DNA from: Trametes villosa
Taxonomy: Eukaryota > Basidiomycota > Agaricomycetes > Polyporales > Polyporaceae
Assembly: GCA_002964805.2 (NCBI GenBank)
Contig: PUDQ02000001.1
Span: forward strand, 5,418,001-5,482,000
Length of the DNA: 64,000 nt
Reading direction: 5' to 3'
The notes under the pieces: generated by a model
Seen by the model: only the letters and a program-made list of their open reading frames with translations
Database searches by the model: none
What the model was told of the DNA's origin: nothing
In this document: one piece after another, positions 1 to 10,157 of the stretch
Numbering within the stretch: the first letter of the stretch is position 1
How the letters are laid out: each line of letters starts with the position of its first letter
Program-made: the position numbers and the translations under genes

Positions 1-2769
1 CTACGTGTAGTAAAGCTAGACGACATCGCCGTTGAGAGACAGATATCGTCTCGAAACAAGAACCAGCTACTTACATGGCTCCTCAAGGGATATAGCTTGT
101 CGTGTCTGATCGATCATCCCTGAACTTGACGACTGTGAGCTGCTGGGCTTGTCGGGTACTTGCAGGAACGCGTGAGCGGGGTGGACCTCGTAGACCTGCC
201 TATCAAGAGTATAAGAGCGTCAGCGCACCGCTGCGCACGCCACAACAACCGCCCAAACGTACCTATAGCAGGCCCTACACAAGTTGAAATCATCGCACGA
301 CGCGCACTTGTACCGATGACTCGTAATCACGGTGTTGCACGTCGAGCAGCGGCACGACCCGTTCCCCCCTTGCTCTGCGGACCGGGCCTCGTCAGCATTT
401 CGGTCCAAACCCTGCGGCTGCGCGGCGCAACTGCCGCAGCACCGATCAGACACGCACCTACGTCCTCCCACCCGTTGTGCGTCCAGCTCTTCTCGATGTA
501 TGCATGCCGCAGCACGCCCTTCTGCGTCGGCGCAGTCCGCCGCCAGCGCGAGAGCGCCCGCTCCGCGTCCTCGGGTGATGTGCCCGGCCCCGGTGATGAT
601 CCCGGCGTCGCGCTGAACTCAAGGGAGTGCTGCACACCATACGCCTGCACGCAGTCCGAGCAGAGTTCGTAGCCCCGCGGTGCGCGGAAGTCCGTCCCCG
701 GAACGCGGAGGGTGGGTCGGGAATGCCCGTTCATGCCATTCGGTGTGCCGTGTGGGATGGCAGGAAGCGGCTTGAGGGAGACGTTAAGCGTGCTGTCCGA
801 CATCGAGCGCGAGGGGTGATGCTCAGAGCCGCCCGAGCTCCCAGAGCTCCCGGAGCCGCTGCCGACGATCGTCCATGAGGAGGCCGACGGAGAGTGGTAG
901 AACGGAGGATAGGACGCCTCTCGCTGGATATCGATGGCGCGTGTCTTGCCCTTCGAGTCACCTGGAGACTCGGTTTCGGGCGTTCCGCGCGACTTCTTCT
1001 CACCGCATGTCGAGCAAACGTACTTGATCATGTCGAGGATCATACCGCACTTGGAGCAGTTCGTCGGATCCGAGGGTGGCGCGAGAGGTGCTTCGGGCTT
1101 CAGGAACGAGAGGACTTCTGGGGGTATGTCGGGGTGGATGAAGTCGGACGAGACTGACTGGGCCTCGCCAGGTCCTAGGAACGGATTCGACACTCGGTGT
1201 GGGTGGGTAAACTGGGTGGTTTGCATCGACGTCGGACGGCTATCCACCGGGTGTTCCGCAGGGTCTGCGACGCTCTCGAACGCATCGTTGATGATAGCGC
1301 TCGAGCCGTCGTCCATCCCGTAGTCGCGGGCGCTTTGTGAGGCCGCAGACCCACTGCTGCCCGTGAGAGTGTACCGATAGTTCCCGTGCTGATTCTTCTC
1401 CAACTCCAGCGATAGGTTGTCCTCCAGAGAGAAATCGCTGACGGATAGACCATCTCCGTTCAGAGTAGTAAGGTGTGCACTCTGTTCCCGTAGCCAGTTC
1501 GCCCCGCGCTCGGTCTCGAAGGTGGATGCACCGTTGAGATGCCCAGGCGATAAACCTCGTCGCTCCTCCTCCAGCTTGAGCAGCGCGAACACAGACGATG
1601 GGTCTTCGGGATAGCGAGTGAGCGCACGCTCGGGCGAAGCAAGGTCTCGACTTCGTTTTGAGCTGGTGGTGCGCGGCGCGCTGGAGATCGTAGCGACTTC
1701 CCAGTTTTCGCCGGGGTCAATGAGCGGTTCACGGCTAGGGCCGGCGAGGATGGTCTTCGTGCCCTTTCCTAGGTACGCATCGTACTTGGACCCGACGTCC
1801 TTGGAGCTCACGGTGATGGCATCGTCCTCCAGCTCCCGCGAAGGGATGGAAGAGTGGGATAGCGAGAATCCGCTGCCGTTCCGATTCCTGTACTCCTCCA
1901 GGCTGATGAGGGATCCGGTATCGGAAAGGCTGATGCCGTCATAGTCAACGAGAATGTTGACTTTCAAAGTGATCCGGGACTGGCGGAAGCTTCGGCCGGA
2001 GAGTATGGAAGCAGCAGATGAGAGGGGAGCATCTTCGCCGACCTTGAAGTAGTTAATAGCGTCTGTCAGGTCGGCCTCGTTCGTGATGTGGACGGTCTCG
2101 GTGTCATCGTCGACGTATGCGATGGTGAAGGGGGTGGCTTGTAACTGATATGTCTTCTCGACCTATCTGGATGGTCAGCTACTGCAGCTCATTTCTGCTC
2201 ATGCCCGCGACATCCGCATCGCAGGTCACGCGCGCGCCCGCATCTACGTCTGCACCCTCTTCCTCAATGATGCGCGTGTCCACATTACCCTCATACGCAC
2301 GCGCGCTGTCCACCCTAAGCAGTACGTGCACGCCTTCCTTGTTCACGCACATCCACGCAGCCCTGTGTGCCGGCACCTCGTTCAGGTCGCGCCGTCCAAG
2401 GGAGTGGGAGTAGGAGGACAAGCGAAAGTGGAACTGCGATCAGTCGAGGGCGTAGTTCCACTTCCACCACTTTGGTGGGTCCCATTCCGGTGCGCAGAGA
2501 GGCTGGATGTGCGCACCCTTTGCAGTACTTACGGGGAGCACAGCCAGCCAGCATATGCCCCTCTCAAAACCACAGGCGCGTTGCATGTTCCAGCCGAGAA
2601 AACGCACCTGTTTACGGAGGTTGTCGAACGTGCAGATCTTCGCAGAGGGATAGGATATCTTCTTGTTCCCTCGCTCCTCGTAGAGGCATTTGACGACCAA
2701 GGGCTTGTCTGGCCGGGGTTCTGATCTTCCGTAGGTAGATCCGCCGTACTCCGAGCCTACTACCGACAT
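1..2769 (-). CDS. PB1 and multi-ZZ domain protein, NBR1-like (C-terminus cut by window edge)
   Basis: The start codon is at 2769. The first exon carries the first half of a PB1 domain (basic strand VVKCLYEE, then the KKISYP and FDNLRKQ helix). An intron of about 465 bp follows, and the second exon opens with the PB1 acidic OPCA stretch YVDDDTETVHITNEADL. A long Ser/Pro-rich linker holds CSKCG, CSTCG and CSDC pairs, read as a ZZ finger split by a low-complexity insertion. A short intron (near 380-460) leads to a canonical ZZ finger (CSTCNTVITSHRYKCASC, then LCRACY). A further intron near 185-255 leads to a tail and probably another ZZ starting at the window edge. PB1 plus serial ZZ fingers is the layout of NBR1/p62-type selective autophagy receptors; the diagnostic FW domain would lie outside, so that role is inference. 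The PB1 is about seven residues short between helix and core strand, so the long first intron may hide a micro-exon. Confidence 0.8.
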
Positions 2770-3369
2770 TCAGAGGGTGTGGGGGTCTGGTGGACGCAGA
2801 GGGGAGGCCGGAGGAGCTGTGCATGGGAGAGTGCCGCTGCGCACTCCCGCTCGATCCATGAATCAGCCTCGGTCCGATACCCTCCTTACGTAACGCACCA
2901 TATTCAGACACAATGTCGCGCTCCCTCCCGCGACGCGTCTCCGACTCGCGTCTCTTGTCCTCCATCAGTTGCTACTTATGGGTCACTAGCTACAAGTCTA
3001 TCTGCTCGGAAAGGTTGCTGCTGTCCTGGAAATGGCGCTGGGTACTCTCTACGCTGCATGTCTCCGAGCTGGTCCCGGAAATTCCTAGAGTCAAGTTCTC
3101 GGCAGCTAGAGACAGCGGGTTGCGTGCAACGTCTCTCGACGAACAGGCCTCCCTACACATGCGGTTGCCAAACAGCGCTCTGCTATGTAGTGTCTCGGAA
3201 CGTTCAAGAAGAAAGCCATCCACTTCCCCGAGGGTGCACCCAGGGTGCCGTCATGTGCCTTCTTGCAGCGTATTCTCGGCCCCCGCCGTACATCGCGGTC
3301 CGTCGCATGACATATCAGGCTCTGTGCAGCACGCAATCCTCTCTGGCTTCCATCGCACAAACTCCCATC

Positions 3370-3906
3370 ATGGCCAGCAAATCTATACGGCTTGTCACTG
3401 TCAACACGGCTCCTGAGCGCGCAAAGCGGCTTATCGGCCGGGTTGTGGAAGACGTGAAGGACAAGTATACAATCGAGCATGTTACCAACGTCGAAAGTGA
3501 GCACGGAGACCTTGGTTGCTTTCACTACTACTGCTAACATGGTATTCTGAAGGAATCGAGGATGTGCGGCCGACGGTGGAAAAAGAGCGACCCGACCTGC
3601 TGGTTTGTCGTTGATACCTTCCGGCGACCCAAGGTTTGTATCTCACAGCGAGCAGTTCACGGCCTCGATGTGGACCGCAGAACAGGCGCAGGTACGTTTA
3701 CGGCTTATCGTATAGTACATCGCAGTCCGACGCAAGTCCTCTGGCACTCTGTTTCCTTGTAGGAGATCGTCGCTATCGCAAGAGAGACGATACCCGGCAT
3801 CAAGACGTTCAACATACCGTTTGGGCTGCAAGTGGAGAAGGGACCCGATGCCGTAGTCGAGTACATCAAGGAACACTTGCCGGCGGTTCTGAACGCCGAA
3901 TCGTAA
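3370..3906 (+). CDS. Conserved basidiomycete hypothetical protein, 118 aa
   Basis: Four exons join in frame: 3370-3496, 3553-3602, 3656-3691 and 3763-3906, giving exactly 119 codons including TAA. All donors are GT and acceptors AG. The product starts MASKSIRLVTVNTAPERAK, has an alternating charged/hydrophobic pattern suggesting a small alpha/beta fold, and ends VVEYIKEHLPAVL. There is no signal peptide, membrane segment or metal-binding motif. I recognise it as resembling short uncharacterised proteins of Agaricomycetes but know no function. It sits between the divergent PB1/ZZ gene on its left (601 bp between start codons) and the carboxypeptidase on its right. Confidence 0.7.
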
Positions 3907-4634
3907 TGGCTTGTTACGTTGAGACGTACAGAAACTCACGCTCATCGCGGTGCGAAGGTCTGTCGCTGAACGCGGTAGGCTGAAACCGCCTCACAATAGT
4001 CTTGGAAGCGTGGGCGACCGCAACAACCATGTATTGTTGTGTCCTGACGCCTGCAGGGACAGGGGCGTTGTATAGAGCGCTGCCGTGCGCGCTCGCGTCA
4101 ACCGTGACGCGGGTGCGTGCTGACTGCAGGAATGCCGAAGAAGCTTTCCATGGGACTTCTTTACCTCTTCCACCCACCATCACGATGGCGCATTGTACAC
4201 CCGCACTTCTCCCGCCACAGCACGATGTCCGCAAATACATGGGGCGTGCCTTCCTTCCGTCCATCCGCAGCCCAGGGACTCTGCGATACATCTCGTGAGT
4301 GCGGCCGCTGATGAGTCACTCCGCCCGTCCGCCGGCGAAGAACGCAGACCACATGGACGGGGCACTGAGCTTTCCCAAGGTTCATCGTGCACCGCTGCCT
4401 CGGGCTACATGCGGTAGTCGAGTACCGCTTTCCCCGCGCGATCGCTCGCGAGACAGCCGTCCGTTGTGTGCGCTAACATGCTGTTACCTCATCTATCGTG
4501 ATTGAAATAGTACGGCATCGACAGCGCGCCATCTGCCACATCTAGAACAAGGAAGGTATATATACCGCGCATAGCGGAGCCAGTACAAGGCTCGCCTTGC
4601 CTGCCCCCTTCCTCGGCATTCCAGCACGCGCAAG
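3907..4634. other. Intergenic region, no gene seen
   Basis: No exon chain or recognisable protein on either strand. The right end carries the TATA element of the carboxypeptidase gene. Confidence 0.5.
4557..4564 (+). promoter_or_regulatory. TATA box of the carboxypeptidase gene
   Basis: TATATATA lies 71-78 bp upstream of the ATG at 4635, a usual distance for a fungal TATA promoter with a short leader. Confidence 0.55.
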
Positions 4635-7599
4635 ATGTCGCGCCTTGCAGGTGCAGCCGTCCTTCTGGCACTCGCCGTGGCGGAGGTCCACGCCGCCTAC
4701 CGCCCGCGGGACGTTCCCAGCACCTTTCCTCACGACTACCCTGGCAAGCCCTCCGGGGACTTCAGCCCGGCCTGGCAGAACTGTATGTGCGTTCGCATGC
4801 ATGTGAACTCTCCCGCTGACCGTTTCGTGCTCGTCCCACACAGACTTTGAAGTGAAGGGCTCGCTCCCTAACGTTACTTGGGACTTGCCGCGCAACTTTG
4901 CTGGTAACATCCCGGTGGACAGGGCGGGGCACCCGAACGACACGCTCTTCTTTTGGGCGTTCGAGAAGGAAAACGGGTCGCTGACGGCGGGTGCGCACGA
5001 CCGCGCGAACGAGCCTTGGGGTATCTGGCTCAACGGCGGGTTTGTTTTCCCCTTCGAGCGCTTCTCGGTTTGAAGTCGGATTCTGATATGAATTGTATCT
5101 GCACAGGCCTGGATCGTCGAGTTTGATTGGGCTGACCTCCGAGGTATGCTGGTGCATCATCAGTATTGTTCGCCGCGGGAGCTGTTGCTGACACGTACTC
5201 CACACCTATCAAAGCCAACATCAGCCGCGAACTTCACAACGATACGGGTTAATCCACTTACTAGGGTCGTTGCCCTGGCTGAGCGGGTCCCCGAGGAACG
5301 GGTAGAAGATCGAGCCCGTCCAGTTCTTGCTCGTCGGCGCATGGAGAGCCCCGCGCGTCTTCGGGTCTGCGCAACACGATCAACGCGATTCTCTCACCTA
5401 ATCATGCGAGTCGCTCACCGTTCAAGAAGAACGTCGCGTCCATGTTCGCCTCAGGGTCCAACGCATCCTCGATTTGGTACACCTAGTTTCCGCACACGTA
5501 TTAGCACTGCCTGCAGGCAGATGTCAAAGCACTCACGTCGAAGCCGTTGAAGCTATCATGGGCAACGTCTACGCAGGACAGCGAGCCGTTAGCACGTCTA
5601 GACAGTCAAAACATGACCATACGTACTCCAGGGCGCAGAGAAGTTGGTCGCGTAGTCAATCAGCTCGTCGTAGATGTCGCACCCATACCACGAGTCGATC
5701 GTCCCGTTCGCCCGCCCGCTAAGGTCGCGCTTCCTTGCCGGCGTGTCCCGCTGCTCGATCTTCGCCGCGCGCTTCGCGTTCCGGAGCACCTGGCGCGCGT
5801 GCAGGCGCGTGCGCGGGTGGAAGCGGGAGGTCGCGCTGAAGGGCTCCTCGCCGTTCGTGGGCTGCTGGAACGTGAGCGTCGGGAAGTGGCCGTTTTGTGG
5901 GTAGGTCAGGTTCAGGTCGTATCCGCACAGGTGCTCCCTGGGAGTCGGCCGAATCGGTGAGAATGAGAACACCGCGAAGTCAAGGGAATGATGCGTACTG
6001 CTCGCGGAAGAACTCGAACACGGTCGGGTCGTATCCGATCAGCTGCGGGTACGTCTCGATGGTTGTGACCTGGAGAGTCGTCAGTATCTCACGAGTCTGC
6101 AAAAAGAACGTCTCCGGACTGACGGTAGGCAAGAGCTCGAAGACCTCGAAGGACCCGACAGTACCGTCCCCGATCGCGAACTTCGCAATGTTCACAGGAG
6201 GGTTCGTAAGGCCAAAGTACGTCTTCATGATATAGGGCTATGGGGGCGGGTCAGCGTGAGGAAGTCAGGGAAGTCAGGGAACATACGATGTAGGTGCCGG
6301 CGTAGCTCTCGCCGGTGACGTAGAGCGGTCGTGTCTTCAAGCTGGGGAACACCTTCACCAGGTTCGCCAAGAAGCCCATCTACACGGTGCACGTCACGTC
6401 AGCTCTAACGCAACACACAGCTTCATAACACTAACGAAGTCTCTGCCCATCTCGTCCTCGTCATGAACTGCCAATCCAAGTCAGTCGCCGATGCATGTCG
6501 AAGATGCCACGGAGGCTTACCATAGCCCGCCGAGTCGGCGGTGGAGAAGCCTACGCCGCTAATGAGATGGAAGCGTGAGCACAGCACGGGTAGCGTGAAT
6601 CTTGTATCGCTTACACAGGTTGGTCTACCCAAACGTAGTCCGCGAGCTTATCCCAGCTGAAGTTGTTCGCCTGCGCGCTGAAGTCCGCATTGATATGAAT
6701 AGGGCCGTTCTATGTCCCACAGCTGTCCATGGGATTAGAGCGAAACTACCCTTGCTGACATCTCTCTAGACCGATGGCGTTTCTGACAGACCTTGCTGCC
6801 AACGCCTCGGCGCACAACGTGTCTGTTATCCTCTACTCTGGAAACGACGACTCGCTTGTTGCGCACCGTGGAACTGAAGGTACGTTTGTCCTCGTATTTC
6901 CCTCAAATGTTATACGTACTGAGGGCTATCGTAGTGGTCATTCAGGCATGTTGTCCGCGTTGCAGCTGCACTTCAACTGTACTGATCACTGGTACAGAAC
7001 ACGACCTTCGGTGGTATCCAGGGCTTCACTAGGCAACCCTCTACTCCGTGGTTCGACGACAACGGTGACCTCGGCGGCATTGTGCACCAAGAGCGCAATT
7101 GGACTTACGTTCTCATTGAGGGCGCGGGCCATCTTGTTCCGTACACCAGCCCGATCCGGGTAGGCCCATCCCTCTGTGGCACCTCTCGGAAACCGTTCAC
7201 TTACACCTCCGTTCATAGGGCTTCGTGCTCCTCCGCGAGTTCATCCTCGGCAACAACCAGACCGGGCTCGTCACGAACTCGAGTGGGACCGTGAACGTCG
7301 TTGGCGGAGAGAGCAGCTCGCTCGCGGTCGACGCGATCCCCGGGCAGCTCGGCGTCTTTGTCGGCTCCGGCACGACGCAGTCGACGTACACGTACCCGTC
7401 CGCGACGATCGCGGCGTGGAATAGCTTCATCGCGACTGCGACGGCGATCTCGCAGCCTGCTTTTGCGGCGTCGGGGTCTGGCTCCGGAGGCGCGTCGCCG
7501 ACGTCCCACCCTAACGGCGCTGCGCACATTACGGCGGGTGGCAGCCTCGCAGCTACGTTGGCTTTGGTGAACGCGTTGGTCGTGGCCGGTGTTGTATGA
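4635..7599 (+). pseudogene. S10 serine carboxypeptidase, secreted, broken by an internal inversion
   Basis: The N-terminal part is on the plus strand: exons 4635-4782, 4844-5039 and 5107-5143. It has a signal peptide (MSRLAGAAVLLALAVAEVHA), the family segment FAGNIPVDRAGHPNDTLFFW and the oxyanion motif NGGPGSSS. The C-terminal part is also on plus from 6771: PMAFLTDLAANAS, the catalytic-Asp region YSGNDDSLV, the catalytic-His region EGAGHLVP, a Ser/Thr/Gly-rich linker and a hydrophobic end typical of a GPI signal (stop 7597-7599). The middle third, including nucleophile motif GESYAG, is only found on the minus strand at 5198-6709. The three pieces tile the S10 family once with no overlap or gap. 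As it stands, no plus-strand transcript can encode the enzyme. Exons on both strands look undamaged. Family enzymes remove C-terminal residues in the secretory or extracellular space. Either a recent inversion allele or an assembly error. Confidence 0.85.
5198..6770 (-). other. Inverted block inside the carboxypeptidase gene
   Basis: Read on the minus strand, exons run from 6709 down to 5198: NGPIHINADF, then DKLADYVWVDQPV, GVGFSTADSAGYG, a short DEDEMGRDF exon, the nucleophile exon with YVTGESYAGTY, then KTYFGLTNPPVNIAKFAIGDG, HLCGYDLNLTYPQNG, FYPFLGDPLSQGNDP. Splice signals between these are normal. After GNDP comes a 57-bp intron (GTAAGT to GATAG), then eight coding bases GTGTGGAG completing S-V-E, where homology stops at 5198. 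The plus-strand sequence from 6771 starts with the next codons P-M-A-F. At the other junction the split lies in an intron: its donor half is at 5144-5197 on plus and its acceptor half at 6710-6770 on minus. Inversion endpoints can therefore be placed at 5197/5198 and 6770/6771. Confidence 0.85.
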
Positions 7600-8576
7600 A
7601 CGGGAGGATGATCTGCTGCCGATGTACGAACCCGAACGACTAGACAGTGCACGACTGCATGAATTACGATCCTTTGTACTGTTGGACACGACCAGATAGC
7701 AATGTTACTGGCCAAAGTTAACCCTGGTGAAGACTCGTACTAAGAAGGATCGATTCATTGATGTGTTCTGGCGTACAAAAGTACTACGGAAGATACGGTA
7801 GGGTTAGGGTTAGCACTGCGCGCCGACAAGAAAAAAAGGCCTGCCCAGCCCGAGGGCCGAAGCAGGACAGGGAAATATTGAGACGGTGCACGAGCCGAAG
7901 CCCGTACAAACCGCGAGGTCCCCCTGAGGACATGGTCGCCGTGCTATGAGAGGCCCCCACGGCCCACGAGCCCTGGTACGTGAAGGGGCGCGTGCCATCA
8001 AGGTAAGTATGAGTTGGTACTATGTCTCGAGGAGGATTATATACCGGGGACCACGACGCACGGACCAGTGTTTAGGGTGGGCGATTTTCGCTTGTCGTCG
8101 CGCACGATGCACGGCAGGCCGCAGAACATCTTGGCTGCACGCGTCCATGTTTCAGGCACATACATCCGACGATGACGCAAGAATTGATGCCTTACAGGGC
8201 AGCTCCTGTAAGTAGTTGACATCATTGTCAGCTCGCTTTCTCCTCCTCATCCTACTTGCCCTTTTCTAGTGAAAACAAAATTTTGGGACCTCAGGCCTCG
8301 GTACTCAGTGCTGCATGCTCCAAGAGACTAACACAATCACCCAGCAGTCCTTATAAGCGCGACGCTGGATCGGTTCATCCATCACATGTCCTGTCATGAG
8401 AGCGCTGTGCCGAACCAGTTCAGCTGCGGTCGACCTTCGCGCCTCGACACAGCATCTCTCAGGATACCGCTGCGCGTTTCGTCGCCACACGAGGCATTTA
8501 TTCAACTCGCACCTCTATTTGAGGCGACGCTTGCGACGCTCCGGGCGCAGTTCCATCTCTAGTCCCGACCCCCATC
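7600..8576. other. Intergenic region, no gene seen
   Basis: About 980 bp without an exon chain. It holds a short telomere-like repeat at 7799-7813 and the promoter of the phosphatase gene. Confidence 0.5.
7799..7813 (+). repeat. Short interstitial telomere-type repeat
   Basis: TAGGGTTAGGGTTAG is two and a half units of TTAGGG, the usual fungal telomere repeat. At this length it may be chance, a promoter element or a scar of break repair. Confidence 0.4.
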
Positions 8577-9362
8577 ATGCTCGCGTTCAAGTCGCCCGCA
8601 GGCAACGCCGCGCTCATGGTCGCCGCTCGACCCTCACATGCACACTCACACGAATCACGACGCGCCATCATGGTGCGCGAGGCCGCGCAAACACCCTCCG
8701 AAATCACCTCCAGGCTGTTCCTCTCAGGGCTGTATACTGCTGTGGACGAGGAGCAACTCATGGCTATAGGCGTAACCCACATCGTCTCGGTCATCGAGAA
8801 GAGGCCCAAGTACCCCAAAACCCTCACCCAGCTCAAGACACTGCACATACCCGTCGAGGACAGCGAGTACGCCGACCTACTCCAGCACCTCGAGATGACG
8901 AGCGCATTCATCAAGTCCGCGCTTGAGGACAGGCGGAACATCGTCCTCGTACGTCGCGTTGTTTCCGCACGGCCCTCCGCAGTGCGCTCACCGCAGCCCT
9001 CTATGTTTAAGGTGCACTGCGCGATGGGCATCTCGCGCTCGCCCACCGTCGTCTGCGCGTATCTCGTCGCGCACAAGGGAATGACGCCCCGCGAGGCCCT
9101 CGAATACGTGGTCTCCAGGCGGGCGATCGTCCGTCCGAACATGGGCTTCCGGCGCCAGCTCGACATCTACGCGGCGCGCCTCCGCGGCAGCAACAAGCTC
9201 CGGCGACCACACCTCCCTCCCCCTCCCCCCGCGCGGGTGACCGTTACCCGCTCAGGATCGCGCTACCTGCCAGATGCTCCGGAGCAGATCGGTTGGGCCG
9301 CGTCTTCGCGCGATGTGCGCCCCCCGCTGGGCCAGAGGACGCGGAGAGGGTCGATGGGGTGA
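8577..9362 (+). CDS. Dual-specificity protein phosphatase (DSPc family)
   Basis: Starts MLAFKSPAGNAALM at 8577. A 63-bp in-frame intron (8949-9011, GTACGT to TTAAG) is best removed because it separates a core strand (RRNIVL) from the active-site loop; the product is then 240 aa. The loop reads VHCAMGISRS and fits HCxxGxxRS with nucleophile Cys and phosphate-binding Arg. Upstream, IPVEDSEYADLLQHL supplies the general-acid Asp region. The start of the domain (ITSRLFLSGLYTA) matches the usual DSP opening. The C-terminal 55 residues are Pro/Arg-rich and look disordered. No extra targeting domain such as CH2 or a carbohydrate-binding module is visible, so the substrate cannot be guessed. Confidence 0.85.
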   Translation: MLAFKSPAGNAALMVAARPSHAHSHESRRAIMVREAAQTPSEITSRLFLSGLYTAVDEEQLMAIGVTHIVSVIEKRPKYPKTLTQLKTLHIPVEDSEYADLLQHLEMTSAFIKSALEDRRNIVLVRRVVSARPSAVRSPQPSMFKVHCAMGISRSPTVVCAYLVAHKGMTPREALEYVVSRRAIVRPNMGFRRQLDIYAARLRGSNKLRRPHLPPPPPARVTVTRSGSRYLPDAPEQIGWAASSRDVRPPLGQRTRRGSMG

Positions 9363-10157
9363 GCGCGTGCGGGAGGGCGTGGTTCATCTCGCGACGGCGT
9401 TCCCAGCCCTGCTTCTCCGCGCGTCCTCGGGCGTTGCATGTGTCTGCGCGTGGCGCGGCTTCCTCGAAGACTTGCAGTCCATCTCGGCGGCAAAGTTACG
9501 TGGTATGGACGCCTCGTGTACCTTGTATGAAGTGCTCATGACCGTTCCTCACGTTGGTGTGGTAGAGCAGTCCCAGATGAGTCAGTCCCTGTATCGCTAC
9601 CCTGCATAGGCAGTCGTCAGGTGCCCGTCGATCCTGCGGTTCTGTACGATTACGCGTTGTAAATTATCGTTATTGCTTCTCTCAAAGCCATTACCGGGGG
9701 TCGTGCACAATGTACATAGAATCAGCCAGATGACGGAATCGATCTAGAATACCGTAACGATGAGGCCCATGGACTTGAGTGAACCCGTGTGAGGGCCTGT
9801 CTCGTTAGGTTTCTACCTCCTGTAGGCTCCCTTAGCTCCATATTGAAACGCGCCTCTCAATCCGCGAACATCATAAAGTTGGTAAGGCTTAGCTACGTAC
9901 ACATACCGGTCAACTCGAGACATGGCAGTCCAGATACCCGGGCGGCCTCTAGCGCCCGTTCACTGCGAGCGCGGTACCCATTCCGATATTCCCGGAAACG
10001 CAGCTTGCGCGCTGCTCCCATCTAGCCTGTAACCCAGTCTCTCATCCGCGACTCACGACACTGCCCGGCACGCTAGGAAGCTCAAGAGACAACTGAGTAT
10101 CTCTCAACGCCAACGCTGCTCGGCGTAACGGGCTCCCGCTCGTTGCAACTACGCAGG
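9363..10157. other. Intergenic region, no gene seen
   Basis: Nearly 800 bp between two plus-strand genes; no coding exon or repeat recognised. Confidence 0.45.

Noticed and set aside
5030..5960. Two separate overlapping genes on opposite strands instead of an inversion
   Set aside because: The plus and minus exons cover complementary, non-overlapping parts of one S10 carboxypeptidase and meet exactly at codon and intron boundaries; two genes would duplicate parts of the family.
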